DNA from: TMED8 sp038125725
GTDB lineage: Bacteria > Pseudomonadota > Alphaproteobacteria > Rhodospirillales > Casp-alpha2
Length of the DNA: 42,127 nucleotides
Direction: 5' to 3'
Assembly: GCA_038125725.1 (NCBI GenBank)
Contig: JAYPEK010000033.1
Location: forward strand, 1 to 42,127
Shown in pieces: positions 17,177-24,728 of this stretch. Within the stretch, counting starts at the first letter, position 1. Each line of letters begins with the position of its first letter. The translations under genes were made by a program, and so were the position numbers. A model generated the notes under the pieces. That model worked only from the letters and a program-made list of their open reading frames with translations, was not told the DNA's origin and searched no databases.

Positions 17177-17913
17177 CCGCCGCTGCCGTCCCGCGCGGCA
17201 TCGACGAGCGCGGTGAACAGGTTGAAATTGGGATCGCCGTCGGCGGCGAAGAATTCCGGGTGCCACTGCACGCCCAGGCAGAAGCGGCGTTCGGGCAGTT
17301 CGATCCCCTCGATGACGCCGTCCTCGGCGCGGGCGTTGACGCGGAGCGCATCGAGACCGTCCTTCAGTGCTTCCTTGTGGGCGGTGTTGACGTCGAGATG
17401 CGTGGTGCCCAGCGTCTTCGCCAGCAAGGTGCCGGGCTCGATCTCGACGCCGTGCGCGGCCTCTTCGGCCGGCCGGGCGTTGAGGTGGTCGATATCGGTC
17501 GGCATTTCGTCGCGCACGTCGAAGTAGAGCGTCGCGCCGGCGGCCGCGGCGATCACCTGCATGCCGGCGCAGATGCCGAGCATCGGCCGGTCGGCGTCGA
17601 GTGCCTGGCCGACGAAGCGTTCCTCGAACTTGAAACGCGGATGCAGTGTCTCGCCGGGGGCGGCGGCGCGGCCATAGAGCCTGGCCGGGAACGGATAGAA
17701 GCCGCCCGGCAGGATCAGGCCGTCGGTCGCCGCCAGGTAGGCATCGGCGGCGTCCTCGATGTAGGGGATGGCAACCGGCAGCCCGCCGGCGCGCCACACG
17801 GCATCGAAGTAGCCGCAGCGCAACGCATAGTGCGGCCGGGACGAGAACGAGCCTTCCGGCTGGTAGTCCAGCAGAATGCCGATGGTCGGGCGGTTTGTGT
17901 TGGCGGATCCCAT
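17173..17913 (-). CDS. peptidase C26 / gamma-glutamyl-GABA hydrolase-like glutamine amidotransferase
   Basis: A 246-residue class-I glutamine-amidotransferase fold protein of the PuuD/peptidase C26 type, which hydrolyses gamma-glutamyl amides. It opens RPTIGILLDY. The nucleophile is Cys115 in MLGICAGMQ, and the His-Glu pair is in LGVQWHPEFF. GLILPGGFYPFPARLYG matches the family's substrate loop. A dedicated gamma-glutamyl ligase is not visible nearby, so the substrate is unclear. The start at 17913 (MGSANTNRP) is chosen because the longer reading frame upstream overlaps the frame of the preceding gene and looks like noise. Confidence 0.88.
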   Translation of the reverse strand: MGSANTNRPTIGILLDYQPEGSFSSRPHYALRCGYFDAVWRAGGLPVAIPYIEDAADAYLAATDGLILPGGFYPFPARLYGRAAAPGETLHPRFKFEERFVGQALDADRPMLGICAGMQVIAAAAGATLYFDVRDEMPTDIDHLNARPAEEAAHGVEIEPGTLLAKTLGTTHLDVNTAHKEALKDGLDALRVNARAEDGVIEGIELPERRFCLGVQWHPEFFAADGDPNFNLFTALVDAARDGSGG

Positions 17914-17957
17914 GTCGGCTGTCTTAGCGCAATTCCGGGGCGGCGTCGATTGGCCGC

Positions 17958-18659
17958 TTACGGAAGCGGGCGTTCCCGTGCCGCGCCGATGGGCGCGCCG
18001 TCGATGTAGAGCGCCTCCCAGCGCTCGGCGGCGTCGCAGATCGCCTGGTCCGGCGCATTCTGGACGCAGAGCCCGAGGCGCCGGCGGGTCGCCTCGGCTC
18101 AGAAGTCGGTAAGCGCGTCCAGTTGCGCCGGCCCATCGCCCTCGACATCCGCCATGTCGAACGTCACGCCGCGGTAGTTGCAGTTGGCGAAGACGGTGAA
18201 GTCCTCGGTCTCCGGGTGCGGATGGGCAATGAAGCGTTGGGTGTAGGGCAGCATGGGAATGGTGATGTCGGAGAGCGAATCGACGCTGACCCGCACCGGC
18301 AGGTTGAAGATGTCGATGACCAGCGCCGCATGGCATTCGGCGTCCAACTCGGCGAAGACGTCATGAATGACGGTGGCGCCGGCGCGGTTGGCGAGCGCCA
18401 CGGAATTGACCGGCACGATCACGTCCACTTGCGCGCCTTGCGCCTGGGCACGGGTCAGCGCCTTGAAGATCAGCCGCAGGATCGCGGCGTTGCGCTCGGC
18501 GGTGCTCTCGATGTCGCCCTTGTGGCCGAGCACCACGTCGGTGCCGAATTCGTGGCCGTCGGCGGTCCTGAATACCGGCAGGCAGCGGAACGTGTCGATC
18601 TCCGCCGCGCCGGCACGCCGCACGGGCGCGTATTCGATCAGGGTTTCGCCTTGGCTCAT
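17958..18659 (-). pseudogene. degenerate EAL-like protein gene split by an in-frame TGA
   Basis: The frame opening at 18659 (MSQGETLIEYAPVRRAG) runs 186 residues to TGA at 18099-18101. The same frame then continues 46 codons to TAA at 17958-17960. The extension reads like protein (LGLCVQNAPDQAICDAAERW, then EALYIDGAPIG), with GC-ending third positions, while the other two frames give Arg/Ser-rich noise. So the gene probably had about 233 codons and lost a codon, perhaps TGG, to TGA. The layout (RCLPVFRTADGHEFG, VDVIVPVNSVALANR, LVIDIFNLP, GVTFDMADVEGDG) faintly follows an EAL domain without its catalytic residues. This family reading is tentative. The truncated 186-residue form may still be made. 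Confidence 0.65.
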
Positions 18660-18710
18660 GACGGTGTTCGGTCCGATGCGCGGCGCCGGAATTGGCGCGC
18701 AGGAGCTAGA

Positions 18711-19934
18711 TTAGGCGCTTTCCGGGGCGCCGTCGATGGCGGCGCCCGATGCCACGAGCTCGTCGATTTCGGCGTCCGTGTAGCCGACGGCGGTAAGGAC
18801 AGCGCGGGTATGCTCGCCCAGGTGCGGCGCGACCATGTCGGGAACCGGCGGCGCCGCCGAGCGGATCGGGTGGCGAGTGCCCCTGAGGTGCCCTTCCGTC
18901 GGGTGCTGGTAGTCCTGGAACAGACCACTGGCCGTCAGCTGCGGGTCGCTGAACAGGTCCTCCAGTGAATTCACCGCCGTCACCGGCACGTCGATGCGCT
19001 TCAGTTCGCGCACCCATTCTTCGGTGGTGCGGCTGGGCGTCGCCTCTGCGATCCGCGCATAAAGCTCGCCGATGCGCAGGCTGCGCTGCGAGGCGTCGTT
19101 GACCCACTCTTCCTTGGCCAGTTCGGTCTCGCCGATCAGATCGAAGAAACGCTGCCACTGCGCCGTGGTGTAGGGCAGGGTGGCGATGTAGGAGTCCTTG
19201 GTCTTGTAGGTCTGGCGGTGTTCCGACAGCACCCGGGTGTAGCCGGCACCGGCCAGCGGCGGCTCGAAACAATGCCCGAACATGTGCTCGACCATCATGA
19301 AATGGGTCAGGCATTCGAACATCGGCACTTCCACGTACTGGCCCTTGCCGCTGGTCTTTTGCGTCATGATCGCCGCCAGCAAGGCCTGGGTCAGGTAGAG
19401 CGCGCTGATCTTGTCGGCCATGACGCTGCGCACCAATTGCGGCGCGCCATCCGGGTGGGTGTTGATGGCGGCGAGACCCGATGCGGCCTGGATGATGTCG
19501 TCGTAGGCGGGGAGGTCGGCGTTGGGGCCCTGGCTGTCGTAGCCGCAGGCGAAGACGTAGACCAGTTCCGGGCGGATTTTCTTGAGGCTGTCGTAGTCGA
19601 TGCCGAGCTTGCCCGCCGCGCGGCCGCGCATGGAGTGAACGAAAACGTCGGCGGTGGCCACCAGCCGCTCCAGTGCCTGGCGGCCGGCTTCGGTCTTGAG
19701 ATCGAGCGCGACGCTCGATTTGCCGCGGTTGGAATTCATGAACACCGCCCCCATGCCGGGCGAGCGCATCGGCTGCACGGAGCGAATGACGTCGCCGCCT
19801 GGCGCCTCAATCTTGATCACCTCGGCGCCCATGTTGGCGAGGAAGTGGGTGGCGATGGGGCCGAACAGGATGCTGGTCAGGTCGATGATGCGCGTGCCTT
19901 CGAGCGGCCTCGGCGCGGCGGGTTGCGATGGCAT
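18711..19934 (-). CDS. CaiB/BaiF family III CoA-transferase
   Basis: A 407-residue enzyme that moves CoA between carboxylic acids. It opens PLEGTRIIDLTSILFGPIATHFLANMGAEVIKIEAPGGD, the standard family N-terminus, followed by FMNSNRGKSSVALDLKTEAGR and the VFVHSMRGRAAGKLGIDYDSL region. Asp174 in SVMADKISALY is the likely catalytic Asp, which forms the glutamyl/aspartyl-CoA-type intermediate in this family. The start at 19934 has GGGGGA about 12 nt upstream; a start at 19991 would add 19 residues into the promoter region. It is first in a minus-strand run of six genes and divergent from iclR and the TRAP transporter, so it probably activates the imported acid. Confidence 0.9.
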   Translation of the reverse strand: MPSQPAAPRPLEGTRIIDLTSILFGPIATHFLANMGAEVIKIEAPGGDVIRSVQPMRSPGMGAVFMNSNRGKSSVALDLKTEAGRQALERLVATADVFVHSMRGRAAGKLGIDYDSLKKIRPELVYVFACGYDSQGPNADLPAYDDIIQAASGLAAINTHPDGAPQLVRSVMADKISALYLTQALLAAIMTQKTSGKGQYVEVPMFECLTHFMMVEHMFGHCFEPPLAGAGYTRVLSEHRQTYKTKDSYIATLPYTTAQWQRFFDLIGETELAKEEWVNDASQRSLRIGELYARIAEATPSRTTEEWVRELKRIDVPVTAVNSLEDLFSDPQLTASGLFQDYQHPTEGHLRGTRHPIRSAAPPVPDMVAPHLGEHTRAVLTAVGYTDAEIDELVASGAAIDGAPESA

Positions 19935-20003
19935 GGATAGGTGTCCCCCAATTGGATACGGAGAATCAATTTGCACCCTTCGCCGATCCATGCAAAATTT
20001 TTT

Positions 20004-20034
20004 ATGAAATTGCTTTTCATTCCATGAAACAGCA
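20004..20034. promoter_or_regulatory. operator candidate for the IclR regulator
   Basis: Three alternating half-sites occur between the CoA-transferase gene and iclR: ATGAAA (20004-20009), TTTCAT (20015-20020) and ATGAAA (20024-20029). The last two form TTTCAT-TCC-ATGAAA, flanked by TGCT and AGCA, an almost complete 24-nt palindrome. IclR-family proteins bind such AT-rich palindromes in divergent regions. Confidence 0.65.
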
Positions 20035-20117
20035 AATTCACAGGAAGGTCTACAGCCTGATCCGGAAACGCCAGTGCATAAGCACCCAAAATGGCATCCC
20101 GATCAGCAGGGGAGAGA

Positions 20118-20942
20118 ATGAGCAGTTACGAACCCGTAACGGCCTTGGTCCGTGGATTGGACGTGCTTCATGCGCTCAACCGGCTCGGCGGTAACGCCGG
20201 CGTCGGCGCTATCCATGAGATGACCGGCATTCCCAAGCCCACCGTGGTGCGTATCCTGGAAACCCTGATCCATGCCGGTTTCGTTTCGCGCATCGGGACG
20301 ACCAAGACCTATGGGCTGACGGCCAAATGCATGGCCCTTTCCAACGGTTTCGACACCTACGACTACCTGCTGCGCCAGGCGGCGCCAATTCTCGACATGT
20401 TGCGTGGTCGGCTGATGTGGCCGTCGGATCTGGCGGTTTTCGACCGCAACGCCATGGTCATCATCGAGACCAGCCGCCGCGCGGGCACGCTTTCGTTCAA
20501 CCGTACCGTGGGATCGCGGGTGCCGGTGCTGGCGACGGCGCTGGGGCGCTGTTATCTGGCCTTTACCGATGCCGAGACACGGTCGCGGATTCTGGGCGAT
20601 TTGGCGCGGTCCGACGATCCCTACGAAGCCCTGGCGCAAAATCCGGGGCAGGTGAAAACCCTGCTGGATACGGTCCGTGCGCGCGGTTATGCCACATCCA
20701 ACCAGGAATACATGAAGACCACCCGCGCCATTGCCTTTCCGGTCTTCTTCAATGGCCAGATCCTGGCGGCGGTCAATGTCTTCGTGATCGCCGACGCCAT
20801 GGGCCTGGATCAATTGATCGAACGGTACTCGCCGCTGCTGCGCGATGCCGTGGCGAATATCGAAACGGCTTTATCGGATGCCGATGGCCGGCACCCGGCG
20901 CAGTCGCCGTTGGACGCTGCAGCGCTGGGAATCAGCCATTGA
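20118..20942 (+). CDS. IclR-family transcriptional regulator
   Basis: A 274-residue regulator. Residues about 5-65 are the winged helix-turn-helix (ALVRGLDVLHALNRLGGNAGVGAIHEMTGIPKPTVVRILETLIHAGFV). Residues about 85-255 are the IclR effector domain (DLAVFDRNAMVIIETSRRAGTLSFNRTVGSRVPVLATALGRCYLAF, GYATSNQEYMKTTRAIAFPVF). These proteins usually sense a small acid from the pathway they control. The ATG at 20118 follows AGGGGAGA. It lies divergent to the CoA-transferase and 72 nt ahead of dctP, so it very probably controls both the transporter and the catabolic genes. Confidence 0.92.
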   Translation: MSSYEPVTALVRGLDVLHALNRLGGNAGVGAIHEMTGIPKPTVVRILETLIHAGFVSRIGTTKTYGLTAKCMALSNGFDTYDYLLRQAAPILDMLRGRLMWPSDLAVFDRNAMVIIETSRRAGTLSFNRTVGSRVPVLATALGRCYLAFTDAETRSRILGDLARSDDPYEALAQNPGQVKTLLDTVRARGYATSNQEYMKTTRAIAFPVFFNGQILAAVNVFVIADAMGLDQLIERYSPLLRDAVANIETALSDADGRHPAQSPLDAAALGISH

Positions 20943-21014
20943 CCAATGAATTAAAAAAGGAGAGTGTTTATGAGACGCAAGGAGCTAACCCCAACAAATC
21001 GGGAGGAAAAAAAC

Positions 21015-22061
21015 ATGTCTTGGATGGCTAAAGCGATGGTGTCGGCGGTTGCCGGTGCCGCGATTTTGAGCGGTGCCGCGGCTCTGACCAGCGCCAGCGC
21101 TCAGGAAGTCAAAGGGCCTAAGGTTTCGTGGAAGTTCAACGTCTGGGGCAAGAGCCGCGCCTTTACGAAGGACGTCGAGGCCTGGGGAAAGTACGTCGAC
21201 GAGAAGACCGGCGGTAACTTCAAAATCAAGGTTTACTATGGCGATCAGTTGGGTGGCCGTAAGCAGAACCTGGACAACATCAAGGCTGGTGTGTTCGAGG
21301 CCGGAAAGATCTGTGCCGCCTATCACCCGGGCAAGAACCAGTCGCTAACGGTGCTGAACATGCCGTTCGTGCCGATCAAGAACTTTAACCACCAGCGTAA
21401 GGTCGCCGAATCGATCCACAACCATCCGATCGTCGTCAAAGAGCTGAAGGACAAGTGGAACGTCATGGTGTTCTCGAGCTCGCAGTTGCCGCAGTACGAG
21501 TTCATGGGCCGTGGCGAGGCGCCGAAGACCCTTGATGCCTGGAAAGGCATGACCGTTCGCGCGCTTGGTGGTCTTGCCGATGCCATGCGTAAGCTGGGCA
21601 CCTCGATCGCCACCATGACCGCGCCGGAAGTCTATCAGGCGCTGGACCGTGGTGCCGCGGACGCGGTTTCGTTCCCGTCCACCTATGCGCACTCCGCCTA
21701 CAAGATCGACGAAGTGGCGGACTGGTTCACCACCAACCTGGCGCCGGGCACCAACGATTGCCCGAACATCATGAGCATCGACGCCTGGAACAAGCTGCCG
21801 CCGCAGTACCAGAAGCTGATGATGGAAGCCAAGGAAATCGGCTACAAGGCGCTTGAGGAGGCTTATGCTTCCAAGGACAAGGAAAACCTGCCGAAGTGGC
21901 GCAAGCACCTGACCGAAGTGGTCTACAGCGACGCCGAATTGGCGAACTTCCAGAAGATCGGCGGCCAGCCCGTGTATGACAAGTGGGTCGCGGACAACAA
22001 GGACAAGTTCGACGCCCAGGGTCTGTTGGATACGATGTTGGCGGCCGCGAAGGCGAAGTAA
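21015..22061 (+). CDS. dctP: TRAP transporter periplasmic binding protein, DctP family
   Basis: A 348-residue exported binding protein. The signal peptide is MAKAMVSAVAGAAILSGAAALTSASAQ, followed by VSWKFNVWGKSRAFTKDVEAWGKYVDEKTGGNFKIKVYYGDQLGG, WKGMTVRALGGLADAMRKLG and the signature-like TAPEVYQALDRGAADAVSFP, including the Arg that usually contacts a carboxylate ligand. The chosen ATG at 21015 has GGGAGG 8 nt upstream. A second in-frame ATG at 20970 also has a good site (AAGGAGAG) and would add 15 residues before the signal peptide. It is the first gene of dctPQM, and a hairpin separates it from dctQ. Ligand unknown; an organic acid is expected. Confidence 0.92.
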   Translation: MSWMAKAMVSAVAGAAILSGAAALTSASAQEVKGPKVSWKFNVWGKSRAFTKDVEAWGKYVDEKTGGNFKIKVYYGDQLGGRKQNLDNIKAGVFEAGKICAAYHPGKNQSLTVLNMPFVPIKNFNHQRKVAESIHNHPIVVKELKDKWNVMVFSSSQLPQYEFMGRGEAPKTLDAWKGMTVRALGGLADAMRKLGTSIATMTAPEVYQALDRGAADAVSFPSTYAHSAYKIDEVADWFTTNLAPGTNDCPNIMSIDAWNKLPPQYQKLMMEAKEIGYKALEEAYASKDKENLPKWRKHLTEVVYSDAELANFQKIGGQPVYDKWVADNKDKFDAQGLLDTMLAAAKAK

Positions 22062-22101
22062 CTTCGCGCCGACAATCTTCAAATCCTTGAACTGACGAGA
22101 G

Positions 22102-22130
22102 CCGTGCCGAAGCATATTGCTTCGGCACGG
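22102..22130 (+). terminator. intercistronic hairpin between dctP and dctQ
   Basis: CCGTGCCGAAGC (22102-22113) and GCTTCGGCACGG (22119-22130) form a perfect 12-bp stem with an ATATT loop. There is no T-run after it, only GTTCTTGG. Such hairpins in transporter operons usually protect the upstream message or partly attenuate, giving more binding protein than permease. Confidence 0.7.
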
Positions 22131-22147
22131 GTTCTTGGGGAGCATAA

Positions 22148-22792
22148 ATGGTTGGGAATGCTACAGAAAATACATACCAGGACGATAGCCTGCTGTCGAA
22201 ACTCGATCAGGCACTGACGAAGATCGAAGACCTCCTGGCCTTCATCGGCGCGTTGGTCATCCTGGGCCTGATGATCGCCGGGACGTTCAACGCCATCGGA
22301 CGCAAATTCTTCGACACGCCCGTCTGGGGCTACATCGACCTTGTCGGTCTGTTCATGGTGGCCTTTTCGTTTCTGGCGATTGCCGCCATGCAACGGGTCG
22401 GCGGGCACATCCGCATGGAACTGCTGGTCCGCAGGCTGAGCGGCCGTACCTTGTGGGCCGCCGAGCTGATCGGTGTTCTGGTGGGGCTCTCGATCATGTT
22501 CGTGCTGATCTACTACTCTTCGACGGCGCTGGTGCGTTCCATCGAGCTTGGCGACACGACCATTGACCGTGAAATCACGATTTGGCCGTCGAAAATGTGG
22601 GTGCCGATTGCGTTCGGTGTCCTGATCGCGCGCCTGGTCTTGCAGACCTGGGGATATTTGCGCCTGGTGGCCAATCCGGACCTGACGCCTATCGCCGTTC
22701 CCCTCATGCACAGCGAGGCGGAACTGGCTGACAAAGAAATTCACGATACCTTCGGTGACGACGAAACCGAAGTGCATGCACTGAAAGACTAG
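22148..22792 (+). CDS. dctQ: TRAP transporter small membrane subunit, DctQ family
   Basis: A 214-residue inner-membrane protein with four hydrophobic segments (LLAFIGALVILGLMIAGTFNAIGRKFF, YIDLVGLFMVAFSFLAIAAMQRVGGHIRMELL, AAELIGVLVGLSIMFVLIYYSS, WVPIAFGVLIARLVLQTWGYL) and hydrophilic ends, the usual DctQ plan. Its C-terminal tail (HSEAELADKEIHDTFGDDETEVHALKD) is acidic and somewhat longer than in many relatives. It is 9 nt upstream of dctM and translated with it. Confidence 0.9.
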   Translation: MVGNATENTYQDDSLLSKLDQALTKIEDLLAFIGALVILGLMIAGTFNAIGRKFFDTPVWGYIDLVGLFMVAFSFLAIAAMQRVGGHIRMELLVRRLSGRTLWAAELIGVLVGLSIMFVLIYYSSTALVRSIELGDTTIDREITIWPSKMWVPIAFGVLIARLVLQTWGYLRLVANPDLTPIAVPLMHSEAELADKEIHDTFGDDETEVHALKD

Positions 22793-22801
22793 GGGGAGAC
22801 A

Positions 22802-24109
22802 ATGGACGAGTTTCAAATCGGGCTCATTGGCTCTGGCCTGCTGATCTTCTTGGTGCTGATCGGCGTGCGCGTTTTTTATGCCTGCGCTCTGGTCGGCCTG
22901 CTGGGGATGGTCTCCATCGTCGGCTGGACCGGCGGCGCCGGCAATGTCGGCATGATCCCCTACGCCAAGGGGACCATCTATTCGCTTTCCGTGCTGCCGA
23001 TGTTCATTCTAATCGGCTTTCTCGCCTATCACGCGGGCATGACGGAAAAGCTTTTCGACGCCGCGCGCAAGTGGTTCGGCTGGGTGCCGGGCGGCTTGGC
23101 CGTCGGTACCGTGTTCGCCACCGCCGGTTTTGCCGCGGTTTCCGGCGCCTCGACCGCGACGGCGGCGGTGTTCTCGCGTGTCGCCATCCCGGAGATGCTG
23201 AAATACGGCTACCAGCCGCGATTGGCGGCGGGCGTCGTGGCGGCGGGAGGCACGCTCGCATCGCTGATCCCGCCGAGCGCGATCCTGGTGATTTACGCCA
23301 TCATCGTCGAGGAATCGATTGGCCGCCTTCTGGTCGCCGGCTTCATCCCCGGCATCGTTTCGGCGATCATCTACGCCTTGTTGATCATCTTCATGGCCTG
23401 GCGGAACCCGGAACTGGGGCCGCCGGTGAAGGGGTTCTCCTGGGGCGACCGGATCAAGTCGGTTCCCGGCACCTTCCCGGTGCTGTTCGTCATCTTCGTC
23501 ATCTTCTTTTCCATGTACACCGGCACCACGACTCCGACGGAAGCCGGTGCCATGGGATCCTTCGTGGTGTTCATCATGGCGCTTTGGAGCGGCATGAAAT
23601 GGAACACGCTGAAGGGCGCCCTGATGGAAACCGCGCGTCTGACGGTGATGATCTTCTCGCTGGTTTGGGGCGTCTTGATCTTCGTCCGTTTCATGGGCTT
23701 CGCCGAACTGCCGGCGGTGTTCGCGGAGTGGGTGGTGGCGCTGCCGTTCCCGCCGGTGGTGACGATGATCTGCATTCTGATGTTCTATGTCATTCTCGGC
23801 ATGTTCATGGATGCCATCGGCATGCTGCTGCTGACCCTGCCGGTGGTTTACCCGGCGGTGATCGGCCTCGGCTACGATCCGATCTGGTTCGGCATCATCG
23901 TCGTGAAGATGTGCGAGGTCTGCCTGATCACGCCGCCCATTGGCTTGAACTGTTACGTGGTGGCGGGTGTCAGACCCGATATACCGCTGCAGGAAGTGTT
24001 CAAGGGCATCGGGCCGTTCTTCATCGCCGACCTGATCACGCTGGGCGTGTTCCTGGCGTGGCCGGAGGTGATCACCTGGCTGCCGGACCTGATGATCAAA
24101 AAGTTCTGA
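22802..24109 (+). CDS. dctM: TRAP transporter large permease subunit, DctM family
   Basis: A 435-residue protein with about twelve membrane segments that carries out sodium-coupled transport of the ligand delivered by DctP. Family features include LPMFILIGFLAYHAGM, FAAVSGASTATAAVFSRVAIPEMLKYGYQPRLAAGVVAAGGTLASLIPPSAILVIYAIIVEESIGRLLVAGFIPG, and the second-half repeat FMDAIGMLLLTLPVVYPAVIGLGYDPIWFGIIVVKMCEVCLITPPIGLNCYVVAGV. The start follows AGGGGGAG. It converges with the MaoC gene, 17 nt between stops, where a long hairpin sits. Confidence 0.95.
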   Translation: MDEFQIGLIGSGLLIFLVLIGVRVFYACALVGLLGMVSIVGWTGGAGNVGMIPYAKGTIYSLSVLPMFILIGFLAYHAGMTEKLFDAARKWFGWVPGGLAVGTVFATAGFAAVSGASTATAAVFSRVAIPEMLKYGYQPRLAAGVVAAGGTLASLIPPSAILVIYAIIVEESIGRLLVAGFIPGIVSAIIYALLIIFMAWRNPELGPPVKGFSWGDRIKSVPGTFPVLFVIFVIFFSMYTGTTTPTEAGAMGSFVVFIMALWSGMKWNTLKGALMETARLTVMIFSLVWGVLIFVRFMGFAELPAVFAEWVVALPFPPVVTMICILMFYVILGMFMDAIGMLLLTLPVVYPAVIGLGYDPIWFGIIVVKMCEVCLITPPIGLNCYVVAGVRPDIPLQEVFKGIGPFFIADLITLGVFLAWPEVITWLPDLMIKKF

Positions 24110-24126
24110 TCACCCAGTCCGAACCA

Positions 24127-24615
24127 TCATGATTTCGAGGGGACCCGCTTGCGAAGCAAGCATTTCTGGGTCCCCTCGAATACTTTCTCGCCCTTCTGGT
24201 TGTGCACGGTGGAGAGCAGGGTGACCACGCCGGTGGTGTTCTGTTCCTTCAGTTCCGATATTTCCAGCATCGGATAGACCGTGTCGCCGGCATAGACCGG
24301 CCCCAGCATCTTCCCCGACATTTCCAGCATCGCAACCAGCGACGCGTCCACCGCGTGCGGAAACAGGCCGGCGCCCGGCGCGCACTGGATCATCACCTGC
24401 ATGGCATGCGCCAACAGGCCCGGATGGCCGTGCGCCTTGCAGTATTCCACGTCGTAATGGATCGGATGGTTGTCGCCGGACGCCAGTTGGAAGGCGGCGA
24501 ACAGGGCATCGGTCATGGTGCGCGACGGGATCGGGAATCGCTGGCCCAGCTTCAGATCCTCGAAGTAGGCGGGCTCGCACAGGCGGTAGTCGTCGAAATT
24601 GATGGCGTCGGTCAT
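24127..24615 (-). CDS. MaoC-like (R)-specific enoyl-CoA hydratase / dehydratase
   Basis: A 162-residue hot-dog-fold protein. The hydratase region is FAAFQLASGDNHPIHYDVEYCKAHGHPGLLAHAMQV, with the Asp and His of the D-x4-H catalytic pattern (DNHPIH), followed by VYAGDTVYPMLEISELKEQNTTGVVTLLSTVHNQKGEKVFEG. Such proteins add water to enoyl-CoA thioesters. With the CoA-transferase and the beta-hydroxyacid dehydrogenase of the same locus it would give a plausible CoA-activated acid pathway, but the substrate is unknown. The last 15 residues (TQKCLLRKRVPSKS) are encoded by a long hairpin, see the separate entry. Confidence 0.87.
   Translation of the reverse strand: MTDAINFDDYRLCEPAYFEDLKLGQRFPIPSRTMTDALFAAFQLASGDNHPIHYDVEYCKAHGHPGLLAHAMQVMIQCAPGAGLFPHAVDASLVAMLEMSGKMLGPVYAGDTVYPMLEISELKEQNTTGVVTLLSTVHNQKGEKVFEGTQKCLLRKRVPSKS
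24134..24180. terminator. two-storey hairpin inside the 3' end of the MaoC gene, facing dctM
   Basis: TTCGAGGGGACCC (24134-24146) and GGGTCCCCTCGAA (24168-24180) form a 13-bp perfect stem. Inside it GCTTGC (24147-24152) and GCAAGC (24156-24161) form a second stem around GAA, with ATTTCT unpaired. It lies in the last MaoC codons and 24 nt after the dctM stop, so it could stop transcription from both sides. It could also be a mobile palindromic repeat that became coding. Confidence 0.65.
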
Positions 24616-24728
24616 GGGATGGGCCCTGCTGATGAGTGAACAGTAAACGTCGCGGCATCCTAGACGCCGTGCGGCAGAACGAAAAGGCGGCAGCCCCGGG
24701 GAACAGTCGACGGGAACAGTCGAAGGTA

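Noticed and set aside
16346..17797. Longer 483-codon version of the beta-hydroxyacid dehydrogenase gene
   Set aside because: The extension overlaps the peptidase gene out of frame and is Arg-rich; ATG at 17176 gives the full Rossmann enzyme and an ATGA overlap.
18073..18101. UGA decoded as selenocysteine with the downstream hairpin as SECIS
   Set aside because: The hairpin begins almost immediately after UGA and its loop lacks the GGU-type motif of bacterial SECIS elements; no selenoprotein family fits. Kept only as a readthrough question in the findings.
17173..18336. Longer 387-codon version of the peptidase C26 gene
   Set aside because: The N-terminal 140 residues overlap the degenerate EAL-like gene in another frame and look random. 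The start at 17913 leads straight into the family's opening RPTIGILLDY.
24699..24723. Direct repeat of GGGAACAGTCGA downstream of the GST gene
   Set aside because: Two copies only, 13-bp period, no further context; most likely slippage.
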